Positions 11,901 through 20,682 of a DNA stretch of 64,000 nt are shown here, one piece after another. Under the pieces are notes generated by a model. The model ran no database searches. It was not told where the DNA came from and worked only from the letters and a program-made list of their open reading frames with translations. The translations under genes were made by a program, and so were the position numbers. Source of the stretch: Patella vulgata (Eukaryota > Mollusca > Gastropoda > Patellidae); NCBI RefSeq assembly GCF_932274485.2, contig NC_065887.2:5800001-5864000 (forward strand), read 5' to 3'. Positions within the stretch are counted from its first letter, which is position 1; every line of letters begins with the position of its first letter.

Positions 11901-14900
11901 ATTGTAATACAGATTTGATTCTATTTCATTTTATTTGTTTGTTTTTTTTTCATATTACAAATTTCGTTTTATTTGTCCTCAGAGTAGTGGGATTTCTAAG
12001 AGTTTCAAAGTTCTATTTGAAATAGTCTGTTTAGTTTTGACTTACCAGGAATCACATCAGTCAAAAACAATGCAAAACAACAGTTAAATATAACTAGTTT
12101 TCAAAAGTCAAAGTTCACCTATATAGTCCCTGATGTGACCTCCCATGCACACCGGTCAGATGAATATGCAGGAGGAAATCGAAACAAAACAAAATCTAAA
12201 TCTGTATTTTTATCAGACTGAAAAGCTATATAAGCAATTTCTAGCATTAGACTAAAAACTGATTGCTATTGACTTGTGCATCTGAATCTGTATTTTTATA
12301 AGACTAGCGTTATTCTAATAATTTCTTACTATAGACCAGTGTATCCCAACCTGAGGTAAACAGATTTTTTACGGGGGTCTGTGAAAAGTGGTAGGGGCTT
12401 TGCAGAATCCGTAGGGGAAAAGGGGGGCCTGTGGAAAAGAAACCAGTCAAGTAAAGTTAGTGTGAAATTGTTGGTATTGAGACAATGAATTTGATTTCAG
12501 AGTCACATTGATATGGGTTGAAGACCTATGTTTTTTATCAGAAGAGTTATATAGCTGACCCATGATAGGGTTTATTTGATCTGAACGGCTATTAAGTTGG
12601 TTCATGTTAGGGTTTATCAAACATTCATGTCCTAATGTCCCTCGTATGGGAAATCTGATCCGAAAGGGGGAGAGAGAAAGATAAATGGGGTTTAATGTGA
12701 CAGAGAGATATGGGGTTTAACCTCCACTCGACACAAACCAGGTCATTTCGGGACTAACATAAGGCTTAATTTTATTTCAATAATTCGTTTGCACATAGGG
12801 GTCTTTAGCAGTGGGAGGAAACCAGAGGACCCGAAGAAAACCCACGAGGTTGGAAAGAAGGCTTTAATGTTCGCTCAATACAAACTAGGTCATTTTGAGA
12901 CTAACATATGGTATAATTCTATTTCAATAATTCGCTTGCAGTGGGTTGAAACTGGAGGATACAGAAAACACCAACAAGCTTAGGCAGGCAACCCTATACA
13001 AGTGTGGGATTAAAATCACTTCACTTGACTCAAAGACAGACCTTATGGCCTAAAGCTCATGCACATGTTGTCTCGGGGGGAGTCTCAGAGTTTTGTAAAC
13101 TGTTCCTAGGTTGGGAACCACGGTCAGAAACTAGACAATAATACTAAAAGATTTAATCAACATATCTCAACATCATAAACTACTGGAAGAAGCTTTATAT
13201 CGGTGATTGTCATTTTATATCATAAAATATTAAATAAAAACAAAGATTATGTCTAACTATGGGGTAAAAATATTACAGATTAATTTTAATTAATTGTAAG
13301 ATGCATATCTTATTCCTGGAAAGAAAAGCGCCTAAAAAAGCATGTCATAATTCTAAAGAAACAGGAAATGAAGCTAGGACTTTATTCATGAAATATTTCA
13401 AGAGAGAGAGAAGGACTAACATATGGTTACATTTTATTTCAATAATTCGCTTCCGTGTATGGGGTATTTAGAAGTGGGAGTAAATCAGAGAACCCGGAGA
13501 AAACCCACAAGATTGGACAGGCGAAATATTTCCAGAATGCAGCCTTTTCATTGTTTGTATCAATAATATTTTTGAATATTACTTTGATCCTGAACCATGT
13601 GAATTATTCTCACTAGGGTATGACTGTTTAAAGATTGTAGTTTACAAAGTTTATTGGCTTTTTGTAATTATTGAGCAGAAAGTAGATTGATTTATAATAC
13701 TATATCCATATATCAATCATTTTTTTTCACACATCAAGCAGTTGTAGCTGACTAAAATCAAGCCTATAAGATACCTGCCCTTACCTAATGAATATAATGC
13801 TACATCCTTTATTTTTTTGATTAAATTTTTCATGAATAAGGACCCTGGATGTAAATTAAGAAATGGATATAGCTATCTACAAAGTAATGAATATAAACTA
13901 TGTATCTTTGTATAACCGGTATAATAAATATAAAGCTATAAGCCTATAAATAGGTAAAGTTCTGGGTCTGATTTTAAAATATGGAAAATTTTATAAAGAC
14001 ATGGATACAGCTATATGTTTGATATCTATAAAATAATTGATATAAACTAATATCTTTAAAACCGGTATAATAAATATAAAGCTATAAGCCTATAAATAGG
14101 TAAAGTTCTGGGTCTGATTTTAAAATATGGAAAATTTTATAAAGAAATGGATACAGCTATATGTTTGATATCTATAAAATAATTGATATACACTAATAAT
14201 ATATCTTTATAACCCGCATAATAATATAAAGCTATAAATAGGAAAGGTTCTGGGCTGATATCAAAATATGGAAAATTTAAAAAATAAATAAATAAATACT
14301 CTTTCCATATGATTTACCTTTAACTTTGCCTCCTGTTAGTGAAAGACACAAACTTATAGGTTAGTGAGCACTAAATTAGTATATAATCTATATGTTTATT
14401 ATATCACAACCTAAACAAACGCTTGATAACTATAATATATTAATGAGTTAATAGTTAATAAAGATACATTAGTCCACTTAAAGATGCATTATATAAAGCG
14501 GTGAAACTAGCTGAATTGTTCGGCCGAATGAATTGACGTCAAAATTGGCCTAGTGTGTCCATTGTCATTCGACCGAATGATTCGCCCGAGTCAAACATGT
14601 TTGATATATTGGCCGAATTTTCTTTCCGCTGAATTATATTCACCTAGTGTACAATTCGTTAGCCATCACCACTCATATCAAGAAGTCATGTGATTGTTTG
14701 AAGATATGGTTGCTGCCATGTTTAATCATGTGACGTGAAAGGCGATGCAATTGACTTGTGAAGGATTAGCCTAGTGTGTCCACTCCTTCGGCCTAATGAA
14801 TTTGGCTGCAATTCGCTGCTGATTGATTCGGCTAATGTGTCCACTGCTTTAGAGCTAAATCTGCCTATTGCAGGTCTTTCTCTTGGCTTCAAATGTTATA

Positions 14901-17900
14901 TAAATTATTATTTGGAAATTTATTAACATAACAAGCCTATAATCAACTCTCTAAATCATAGGATGGTCGCAATTTAAATGGATTAAAACATCCATGAGAC
15001 TTAAAATTTAACAATAAACTGGACAATCGAGGCTAAGGTAATGAATGATCTGTGCTGTGTCTCCATAACTTAGCTGAGATAAAGTAATTTGAATGAAATT
15101 TTCAATATATTCATTTTTAATTATCTATTTTTAAACTAATATAGAAAGAAATCTTACATATAATGCATCTTTAAGCTAACAATATGCCACATTATGTATT
15201 ATATGTATGTATTATATATTAGTCACTTGGTGTAGGACAAAAGGTGTAAAGGGAGATCACCAAGATCAAACCTTAGATATAAATATATTATAATCCTGTT
15301 AAATATAAAAGATATTATAACGCTGTTAGATATAAAATATATTATAACCCTGTTAGATATATCATAACCCTGTTCGATATAAAATATAATATAACCCTGT
15401 TAGATATACAATATATCATAACCCTATGTTAGATATAAATATATTATAACCCTGTTAGATATAAAATATATCATAACCCTGTTAGATATAAAATATAAAT
15501 ATATCATAATCCTACCCTATATAATCCAACTATACTACTCTACAGAATATGAAAAGATAATTCATTACTTAACAAGTAGATTCCATGCAAAATACGCTCA
15601 CATTTCACAAGAGATGGATATAGGGAACAAACTAAAAAGGTGATTTTTCATACAATCAGTGGCAATAATCCAGGAAGTTATGGTCTGATATGCTTGAATA
15701 TAGAAAGAAACCGAGATCTTTGGGATATAAACATATATTCTAAGTTTCATCAAAATCGGATAAAAATTGTGACATTTAAAACTAGAAGGTATTACATGCT
15801 TTTACATTTTTTGAGTAAAGGGGATTGGCTATTTTGAATTGAAGTTTCGGTCCGATTTTCACAAAATACAAACTCAACCGTCATTATGGTGATATGTTTA
15901 AATTGTTTTTATAATCATGTGAAAATTGTGACCTCTAGAGTGTCAACAAGCTAAGAACATGATTTTTTGTACAGTCATGGGGCCATAATCCAGGAAGTCA
16001 CGGTCCGATAAGCGCTAATATCGACAGGAACCAAAATCTTTGTGTCATAAAAATTAAAACTTCTTGAGTATCCACAAGCTACAATAAGGGGCCATAATTG
16101 ATGAAGTTACGGACTGATATAAACCTATATTTCAAGTTTTGTCAAAATCGGGTAAAAATTGTTACCTGTAGTGTGTCCACAAACAAAATGTGAACAGACG
16201 CACAGACCAACAGATGGATAGCTGCGACGGCATAATACGTCCACATGAAAATGTGGGCGTATAAAAATGATCAAAAGACATTATTGTTAAAATTACAATT
16301 AGCATCTACAATGCAGAAGTAAAACTTTTTGAGTTTTAATTTCATCTATATAAAGTTGCATAAAAAAAGTGTATATAAATGATTTTTATGTTTTCAACTT
16401 TCATGTTCTGTCATCCCTTCATAGGTACTTGTGAGAGACAGACAGAATTGAGGGACTAACATGGTGCAATTTTATTTCATCAATTCACTTGCGCGTAGGG
16501 GTCTTTAGCAGTGGGAGGAAACCGGAGGACCCGGAGGAAACCCAATCCCCTTCGTATCAGATTTCGAAAATAAGGAATACAGTTTAACATCTCGTCATCA
16601 CAATATTTGGTTATTTTGAGACTAACACACAGTTACTTTCTTCTATAGTCATGTCATACTAAACTAACACTGTCTGTCTACAATTAGCTCCACTTAGACA
16701 CTAAGCTAGCTGACTGACATTTTAAGTCTTAAATCAACGATTTTAGCCAAAAACAATAAGTATATTATTTTCAAGAATTTTGAGCTTTATATATTCTGCT
16801 TTCATTATAATAAAATTGAAAAGGCTTAATTAGTCTTTTTGTGTATAACAGATGTAAACCTGAGTAGGATCACATTACAAAACAGTATACTAAATAGTTC
16901 TAGCTCGGAGTGCAGAATGTGGTCATGTGTGCAATGTTAGGGATGAGAATTTTGCCAAGACAATGGAGTTTAAGCCTACACTTCATGACTGACAGAAGTT
17001 CTTTTGTCTGATCTGAAGGACTAGGCATATTTCTCCTTGTCAGCAATGTAGGAACTTTAAGTCAACTACGGAAACCGGGTTTGACAATCCTGAGATCCTC
17101 AACTTAACACGAGATCAGAACCTGTGACATTCTAGTTGACAGTCCTGTACAGCTTGACTATTGTAGCCCCGGATCAGATTAGAGGATGTACCCGTCTGAT
17201 ATAATACAGTTTGAGGTACAAAGAATAAATCTATATTCCCATTAAATATATTCAGTATATTGTACTTACCTCTTCTTGTTTGTGGAAGAATGACAGATCT
17301 CCAGATGTCTCCAATTTAACGGAATTTGGTTCTGAAAAAAAGTCCAACAGCAAATTATTTTGTTTCATGCGAAAATAGTAAGATATTTATATAACCCTAT
17401 ATAAATTCTTGGATTTCTTGCCTTGCTGGACTATTTGATGACCAGCTAGTAAACTATTGGATTTCCTGTCTTGCTGGACTATTTGATGACCAGCTAGTAA
17501 ACTGCAAGTGTCCTTTGATCAAGGGATATAACTGGAGCAAGATATATATAAGAACGAGGCTTGGTACAGCAGTGTATAATATGGGATAAATCAAATGAAT
17601 CACATCAAGGAGTATGATTGACCCGTGGAGGTGTTGTCCACTAATGATCAATGTCCTTAATAGGATTGGGCGATATATACCGGTTTTTCGTTATATCGTG
17701 ATCAAATCATCTGCGATTTTATAATATCAGACATATTTAAAAATATTGAAAAACTGGTATATCATGATAACCAAAATTATCGTGATATGATAATTATCAT
17801 GTCCTAATATTGATGATAATACATATAATGCTATATCATCACCTATGACATCTATTGATATAATTAAATTCATCAGTAAAAATAGCATTATCAAATACCA

Positions 17901-20352
17901 GCTGGTCTAGGATAAATTATTATCACAATATTTTTTTTTCATTATCGCTCAAAGATAGTCCTTGGTAGGATACAAATATTACAAAGCCTATTATATAATA
18001 TATTGATAATATTTCTTCCAGGTTATTCCCCGGCCAACATTTTCATGCAATCTCATGGAAGTGTTTGATTGAACGTTCCAGAATCAAGTTCTCTCAACCC
18101 TCGAGTCCACTCACCTAAACTAGGTGAATTTGGGACTAACATATAATTCAAGCGACCCTACTCTTGTCACGTACAAGCGGGGAATCGAAACCTACCAGTT
18201 TACTCAATGATAGATCTTGTAATCTTTGCACATGTGTTAAACCATTCGCGCCCCCCCCCCCCTAAATTACATAAGGTATTAAAGTTTTACCTCCTATACT
18301 GTTATTAATTGCTTCCTGACATTTCTGGATTCCAAGTCGAAAGTCTTGTAGTTCCTGTCTCTCTTTGTTTCCACGGTGATAATAAACTAATGCTGTTTCA
18401 AAATCTCCCATTTGATATAAAGATTCTGCTTTCATTAAAAGGGCCTGAAAATGATATATGTAAAAGGTACATTAAACTTGTAATATGTATTATTCCAATG
18501 GATGTTTATTCGTTTTAGGACATTGGTTAATATAGCCTAGCTACATATTTGTAGCTCATGTTCTTTTTTTATTTGTTTCGGCCATCTGAAAACGAGAAAG
18601 ATTTTTCTGATGTCCTACTGTTCTGCTCCGACTGGGCTACTGAAGACGGAGAGGGGCACGATGGCCTACACTTATATCGAATTCTAACTGCCAGGGGTTC
18701 TTTTACGTTGATGTCATTGTTTACATGGGGTCTGGGTTTTTCGTCCCATCAGAACGACTATATGTTGTTCCTTGCCAGGCCCTGTGTCCTACACACCTTT
18801 AGGAAGGAAACATGACGAAAAATCTCTATGAATTTTTTCTAAGCCAACACCGGGATTGAAAGCAGGACCTCAAAGTTAGCCACCGTGGCGACCCACCCAT
18901 CTTTAACAAGAAAGCTTGTAAAATTGATTATAATCAAACTGGTCCAGTAGATAAAACTCGATAACAACAGCAGGGCCTTAACTAGCTCAGAGCAACGAGG
19001 GGGGGAGGAGGGTGTAAGTGTTCTCAGGGGTGCTGTAATATTGAAAGACAATGTATATCTTTTGTTTATATGGTCGACAATTTTTTTTTCGGGGGGGGGG
19101 GGCTTCCCCCCCCCGCCACCCCGTGCCACCCCTAGTTACGGGCCTGAACAACAGTCATTAAATGCAAAAAGACACCTGGAGGTGTGCATATTTGGTCAAA
19201 TTAACTCTAGTTCAAATAATTTTACTGTGATACACCGATTGTCTCTTTAGGTGATTTAAATGGAATAAAAGGGAGTTTAATGTCCTACTCGGGGTTTGGA
19301 TGGCTGAATGGTTACGGTTCCCCCCTCACTGCTAAAGACCCCTACGCGCAAGCGAATTATTGAAATAACATTAAACCATATGTTAGTCCCAAAATGACCT
19401 AGTTTGTGTCGAGTGGACGTTAAACCCCATTTCTCTCTCTCTCTTTAACGTCCTACTCCAACACGGTTATATAGATAATGAATAAAGATCTCAATAAATA
19501 CCCGGATATCTTTACTACCATCTTCATTCTCCAGTGCAGCATTAGCATCAGCGAGAGCCAATTCAGCATTTCCTAACATTAAATGGCATTTAGCTCTAAT
19601 AACAAGGCAGGTACTATCATCAGTTTTCATTTCCAACGCCTGAAAAAAATATTGGTTTACAATTATAATATATTTCAATTGTGGAGGGGAAAAACAATCT
19701 TTAAAGAAGATTTATGCAAGAGCTAAATCTGTGTATTGCAGGTCTGTTTTCTGGCTTCAGATGTTAGACATTAAATTATTCACATGATAAGCCCATTTCG
19801 TGGCCTTAAGGCTTATATTATTGAGTGAAGTAGCTAAACAATTATTATTGTCTCAATGTCGGCCATTGCCATAGCTGCATTAAACAATAATTATGGTAGG
19901 ATACTCACAGCAACATTTATTGTTAAAATTTCTATAAATTCTTTTTAAACATGTAATAAACAATCGTTATACACAAATTTCATGAAATTGATTGGGCAAG
20001 ATTTGCCATATTTTTGGCTATTTATTTAATTGAATGGAAGACCACCTTGACTTAAATTATTCCAATTACATATGGCTGTTTATATGGCTATTTATCAATT
20101 TATATTTATTGCTAATTTAATTATATTATAGTCTATCCTACAATATGAATAGCTGTAACATTTAGACTCGACAGTTAAATATCTAGGCCTATAATCTACC
20201 TTTGTAAAACTATCAATGGCTTTCTTGTACTGTTTTACATGCACAAAATGTTCTCCTTCATCACGCAATGTTTCAAACGTGCCCGTCGTCTCTTGATTAT
20301 CCGTGCTGTCATCACTGTCACTGTCCTTTCTTCCACGAGCTTTTCCTGGCAT
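2972..20352 (-). CDS. ODAD4: ODAD4/TTC25, outer dynein arm docking complex subunit 4 (12 coding exons)
   Basis: Tetratricopeptide protein of the outer dynein arm docking complex on ciliary doublet microtubules. Exons, in coding order: 20352-20200, 19639-19502, 18444-18291, 17331-17270, 14332-14318 (15-nt microexon, less certain), 11230-11059, 9994-9761, 8029-7822, 7349-7263, 6304-6108, 4988-4533, 3219-2972. All have AG/GT borders and matching phases; the sum is 2124 nt, 707 residues (human about 670). The start is the first ATG after the divergent promoter. Family hallmarks are FWRQQKPMYAR (exon 7), AQSRALDNIGRVYAR (exon 9) and EMGRCYFELKKYENACDYGE (exon 10). N-terminal TPRs lie at about residues 25-140 and C-terminal TPRs at about 300-520. 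The tail is unusual: an RS/RD-rich low-complexity stretch (about 525-620), then an acidic NDPKTPEQ-type repeat. AATAAA follows the stop directly. Identity rests on remembered family sequence; exon borders are read directly. Confidence 0.93.
3290..3865 (+). mobile_element. Tandem-core dispersed element (pearl-like)
   Basis: Three diverged core units of about 150-170 bp (ACAATCAGGGGCCATAATCC, GGAAGTTATGGTCCGATA, ATCAAAATCGGATAAAAATT, GTGACCTCTAGAGTGTCCAC in consensus) are followed by an ACAGACC...GATGG right part. Related copies lie at 15630-16268 and 41890-42263. The architecture recalls bivalve pearl elements, thought to be non-autonomous Helitron-like. Confidence 0.6.
3905..4525. repeat. Minisatellite, about 27-bp unit, next to ODAD4 exon 11 donor
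   Basis: About 23 copies of TGGCCTAGTTTATAATCTTTTTT with length changes in the T run. On the transcribed strand it begins a few bases past the GTGAGA donor at 4533. Confidence 0.9.
4533..4988 (-). CDS. ODAD4: ODAD4 exon 11, RS-rich coding repeat
   Basis: The 5' part finishes the last TPR-like helices (ALEDVNDQIVKG). The 3' part is an in-frame coding minisatellite of roughly 18-24 nt giving SRSRDRSRS-type repeats, followed by a lysine block and a serine run. The exon donor (CAG/GTGAGA at 4533) is strong. If the intron is retained the frame reads on for about 16 codons and stops inside the intronic minisatellite that begins just past the donor. Arg/Ser tails of this kind are typical of splicing factors and not expected for a docking protein. 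Confidence 0.85.
5024..5420 (+). mobile_element. MITE-A copy, near full length
   Basis: Starts ATGCAAGAGCTAAATCTGCC and ends CCCATAATGTATCTTTAAT. Lies in ODAD4 intron 10. Confidence 0.7.
5430..5640 (-). mobile_element. SINE-A copy, truncated
   Basis: Reverse copy beginning with the tail GAAATGAAATGAAA, then GGGGTTTAACGTCCTACTG; the tRNA-like head is missing. Confidence 0.75.
5873..6090 (-). mobile_element. SINE-B copy, degenerate
   Basis: Recognisable blocks TTTCGGGACTAA, TTCAATAATTCGCTTGCATG and CTCCTTGTCACATACAA in order. It ends just before ODAD4 exon 10's donor. Confidence 0.6.
6325..6672. repeat. 23-24-bp minisatellite upstream of ODAD4 exon 10
   Basis: Units of AAGTTCATAACCTTGATCATTCCC and a CATGACCATGATCATT variant in two blocks separated by about 70 bp. 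Begins about 20 bp upstream (transcript sense) of the exon 10 acceptor. Confidence 0.88.
6765..6910. repeat. Short tandem repeat, about 60-bp unit, three copies
   Basis: Units share ATCTGGGGACACC and TGTTCTGTCCTGTG. Confidence 0.7.
6985..7100 (+). mobile_element. tRNA-like SINE head (fourth type)
   Basis: GGGGTCGCTCGGTAGAGTTG followed by GTCAGACGTTCGATTCC resembles A and B boxes of a tRNA but does not fold as a full tRNA. Only one copy was seen. Confidence 0.4.
7400..7640 (-). mobile_element. SINE-B copy, first half of an inverted pair
   Basis: Reverse copy with a GA-repeat tail at the left; meets a plus-strand copy head to head near 7640, inside ODAD4 intron 8. Confidence 0.75.
7641..7800 (+). 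mobile_element. SINE-B copy, second half of an inverted pair
   Basis: Starts at GTGGTTTCGAATCCC and ends before the GTTAAACCCC tail; abuts exon 8's donor region at 7822. Confidence 0.72.
8128..8412 (-). mobile_element. SINE-B copy, near full length
   Basis: GA-repeat tail, TTTAACGTCCACTCGACACA, and head ending CCATTCGGCAATCCAAG. In ODAD4 intron 7. Confidence 0.8.
8748..9742. repeat. 1-kb minisatellite, 16-bp core with higher-order variants
   Basis: About 60 units of GATGTACCATATAGAT and variants (GATGGACCATATAGAC, CATCATATAGATGATGTACC). Variants alternate in blocks, giving a higher-order pattern of 32-64 bp. It ends about 20 bp from the ODAD4 exon 7 donor. Several long minus-strand open frames rich in YMVH are repeat artefacts. 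Confidence 0.93.
10508..10768 (-). mobile_element. SINE-B copy
   Basis: TTTAAAGTCCACTCG tail to CCATTTGGCCACCCACCC head, ODAD4 intron 6. Confidence 0.7.
10775..11003 (+). mobile_element. SINE-A copy, 5' truncated
   Basis: Runs from CCCGTGTACACATTGGCATG to a tail of ATTTC repeats after GTAGGACGTTAAAA. Confidence 0.78.
11280..12336. other. ODAD4 intron without recognised genes
   Basis: AT-rich intronic sequence. Apart from a SINE-A tail fragment at 11458-11520 I see no gene, RNA or clear element. Confidence 0.5.
12337..13124. mobile_element. hAT-like MITE carrying SINE-B insertions
   Basis: Left end CAGTGTATCCCAACCTGAGG pairs with right end CCTAGGTTGGGAACCACGGTC, a typical hAT-type terminal pair. 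Two partial minus-strand SINE-B copies (about 12700-12870 and 12870-13060) lie inside. Target duplication not clear. Confidence 0.5.
13870..14280. repeat. Tandem repeat, about 135-bp unit, three copies
   Basis: Units share ACCGGTATAATAAATATAAA, GCTATAAGCCTATAAATAGG and GGAAAATTTTATAAAG. Ends about 40 bp from the candidate ODAD4 microexon. Confidence 0.85.
14318..14332 (-). CDS. ODAD4: Candidate 15-nt microexon of ODAD4
   Basis: Fifteen bases encoding EAKLK are flanked by CAG and GTAAAT on the minus strand and are phase 0 on both sides. Exons 4 and 6 also meet in phase 0, so the microexon is optional to the frame. It sits just after a 135-bp tandem repeat block. The composition suits the charged linker of the protein, but so short an exon cannot be proved by sequence alone. 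Confidence 0.5.
14848..15176 (+). mobile_element. MITE-A copy
   Basis: From TTTAGAGCTAAATCTGCC to TTACATATAATGCATC. It follows a stretch (14500-14840) with three copies of CCTAGTGTGTCCA-like sequence. Confidence 0.6.
15270..15515. repeat. AT-rich tandem repeat, about 27-bp unit
   Basis: Units GATATAAAATATATCATAAC then CCTGTTA, about nine copies. Confidence 0.8.
15630..16268 (+). mobile_element. Tandem-core dispersed element with terminal hairpin
   Basis: Three core units as at 3290-3865. The right end has ACAGACCAACAGATGGATAG, then the hairpin CCACATGAAAATGTGG, then GCGTATAAAAATG. Confidence 0.68.
16440..16545 (-). mobile_element. SINE-B fragment
   Basis: GGGACTAACATGGTGCAATT to CCCGGAGGAAACCCA only. 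Confidence 0.6.
16650..16925 (+). repeat. Dispersed repeat family U3
   Basis: Shares ACATTTTAAGTC, CGATTTTAGCCAAAAACA and CACATTACAAAACAGTATAC with copies at 26690-26940 and 62885-63140. Nature unknown. Confidence 0.55.
17661..17957. mobile_element. hAT-like MITE with probable 8-bp target duplication
   Basis: Left end TAGGATTGGGCGATATATAC, right end TATCGCTCAAAGATA; flanked by GTCCTTAA and GTCCTTGG (6 of 8 identical). Confidence 0.55.
18085..18255 (-). mobile_element. SINE-B copy, internally deleted
   Basis: GTCCACTCACCTAAACTAGG to AACCATTCGCGCCCCCCC, missing the middle part. Confidence 0.6.
18595..18890 (-). mobile_element. SINE-A copy, degenerate
   Basis: ATGTCCTACTGTTCTGCTCC to the head GCCACCGTGGCGACCC. 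Confidence 0.65.
18971..19146. mobile_element. Small hAT-like MITE with perfect 8-bp target duplication
   Basis: CAGGGCCTTAACTAG at the left and CTAGTTACGGGCCTG at the right are inverted; AACAACAG flanks both sides exactly (18963-18970 and 19147-19154). Interior has G and C runs. Confidence 0.78.
19290..19447 (+). mobile_element. SINE-B copy, internally deleted
   Basis: tRNA-like head GGATGGCTGAATGGTTA joins directly to the 3' body (CACTGCTAAAGACCCCTACG) and ends in a CT repeat. Confidence 0.75.
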
Positions 20353-20682
20353 GATTACTAATTAAGATAATCTGATCAAGCCAATTTAATCTTTTAATCG
20401 CGTTATAACGGTCTACCTAGAAAGTTAACGGGAAATCACGAACGGGCACCTGTTTACACTGGTTGCCATAGACAACCAATCTACCGTTATTCCCTGGTTC
20501 ATTTGATCGTGTTTATTTTTCGACATACACATTTTTATATTTTATTGACAAATGTTAATAATTTATTTATTGGAAACAAATACATAATTTTAGTTAATTT
20601 ACGTCATTGTTTGTTTATTTTTACGAAACGTAACTTTTGATCGCCCAGCTTGACAACAGCCTCGTTATCAATTTGTTTAAAG
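20353..20682. promoter_or_regulatory. Divergent promoter between ODAD4 and a small unnamed gene
   Basis: Only 330 bp separate the two start codons, on opposite strands, so both 5' UTRs and a shared promoter must lie here or both genes must have further upstream exons. No TATA box in a convincing place was seen. The stretch is free of the SINEs and MITEs that fill the neighbouring introns, which fits constraint. Confidence 0.7.
20461..20477. promoter_or_regulatory. RFX X-box-like palindrome
   Basis: The sequence GGTTGCCATAGACAACC is an imperfect palindrome resembling the RFX-factor X-box (GTNRCC, 0-3 nt, RGYAAC), with a 3-nt spacer and one mismatch in the right half. It lies about 110 bp upstream of the ODAD4 ATG and about 205 bp upstream of the divergent ORF. 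X-boxes mark ciliary genes in many animals, consistent with ODAD4. Confidence 0.65.
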
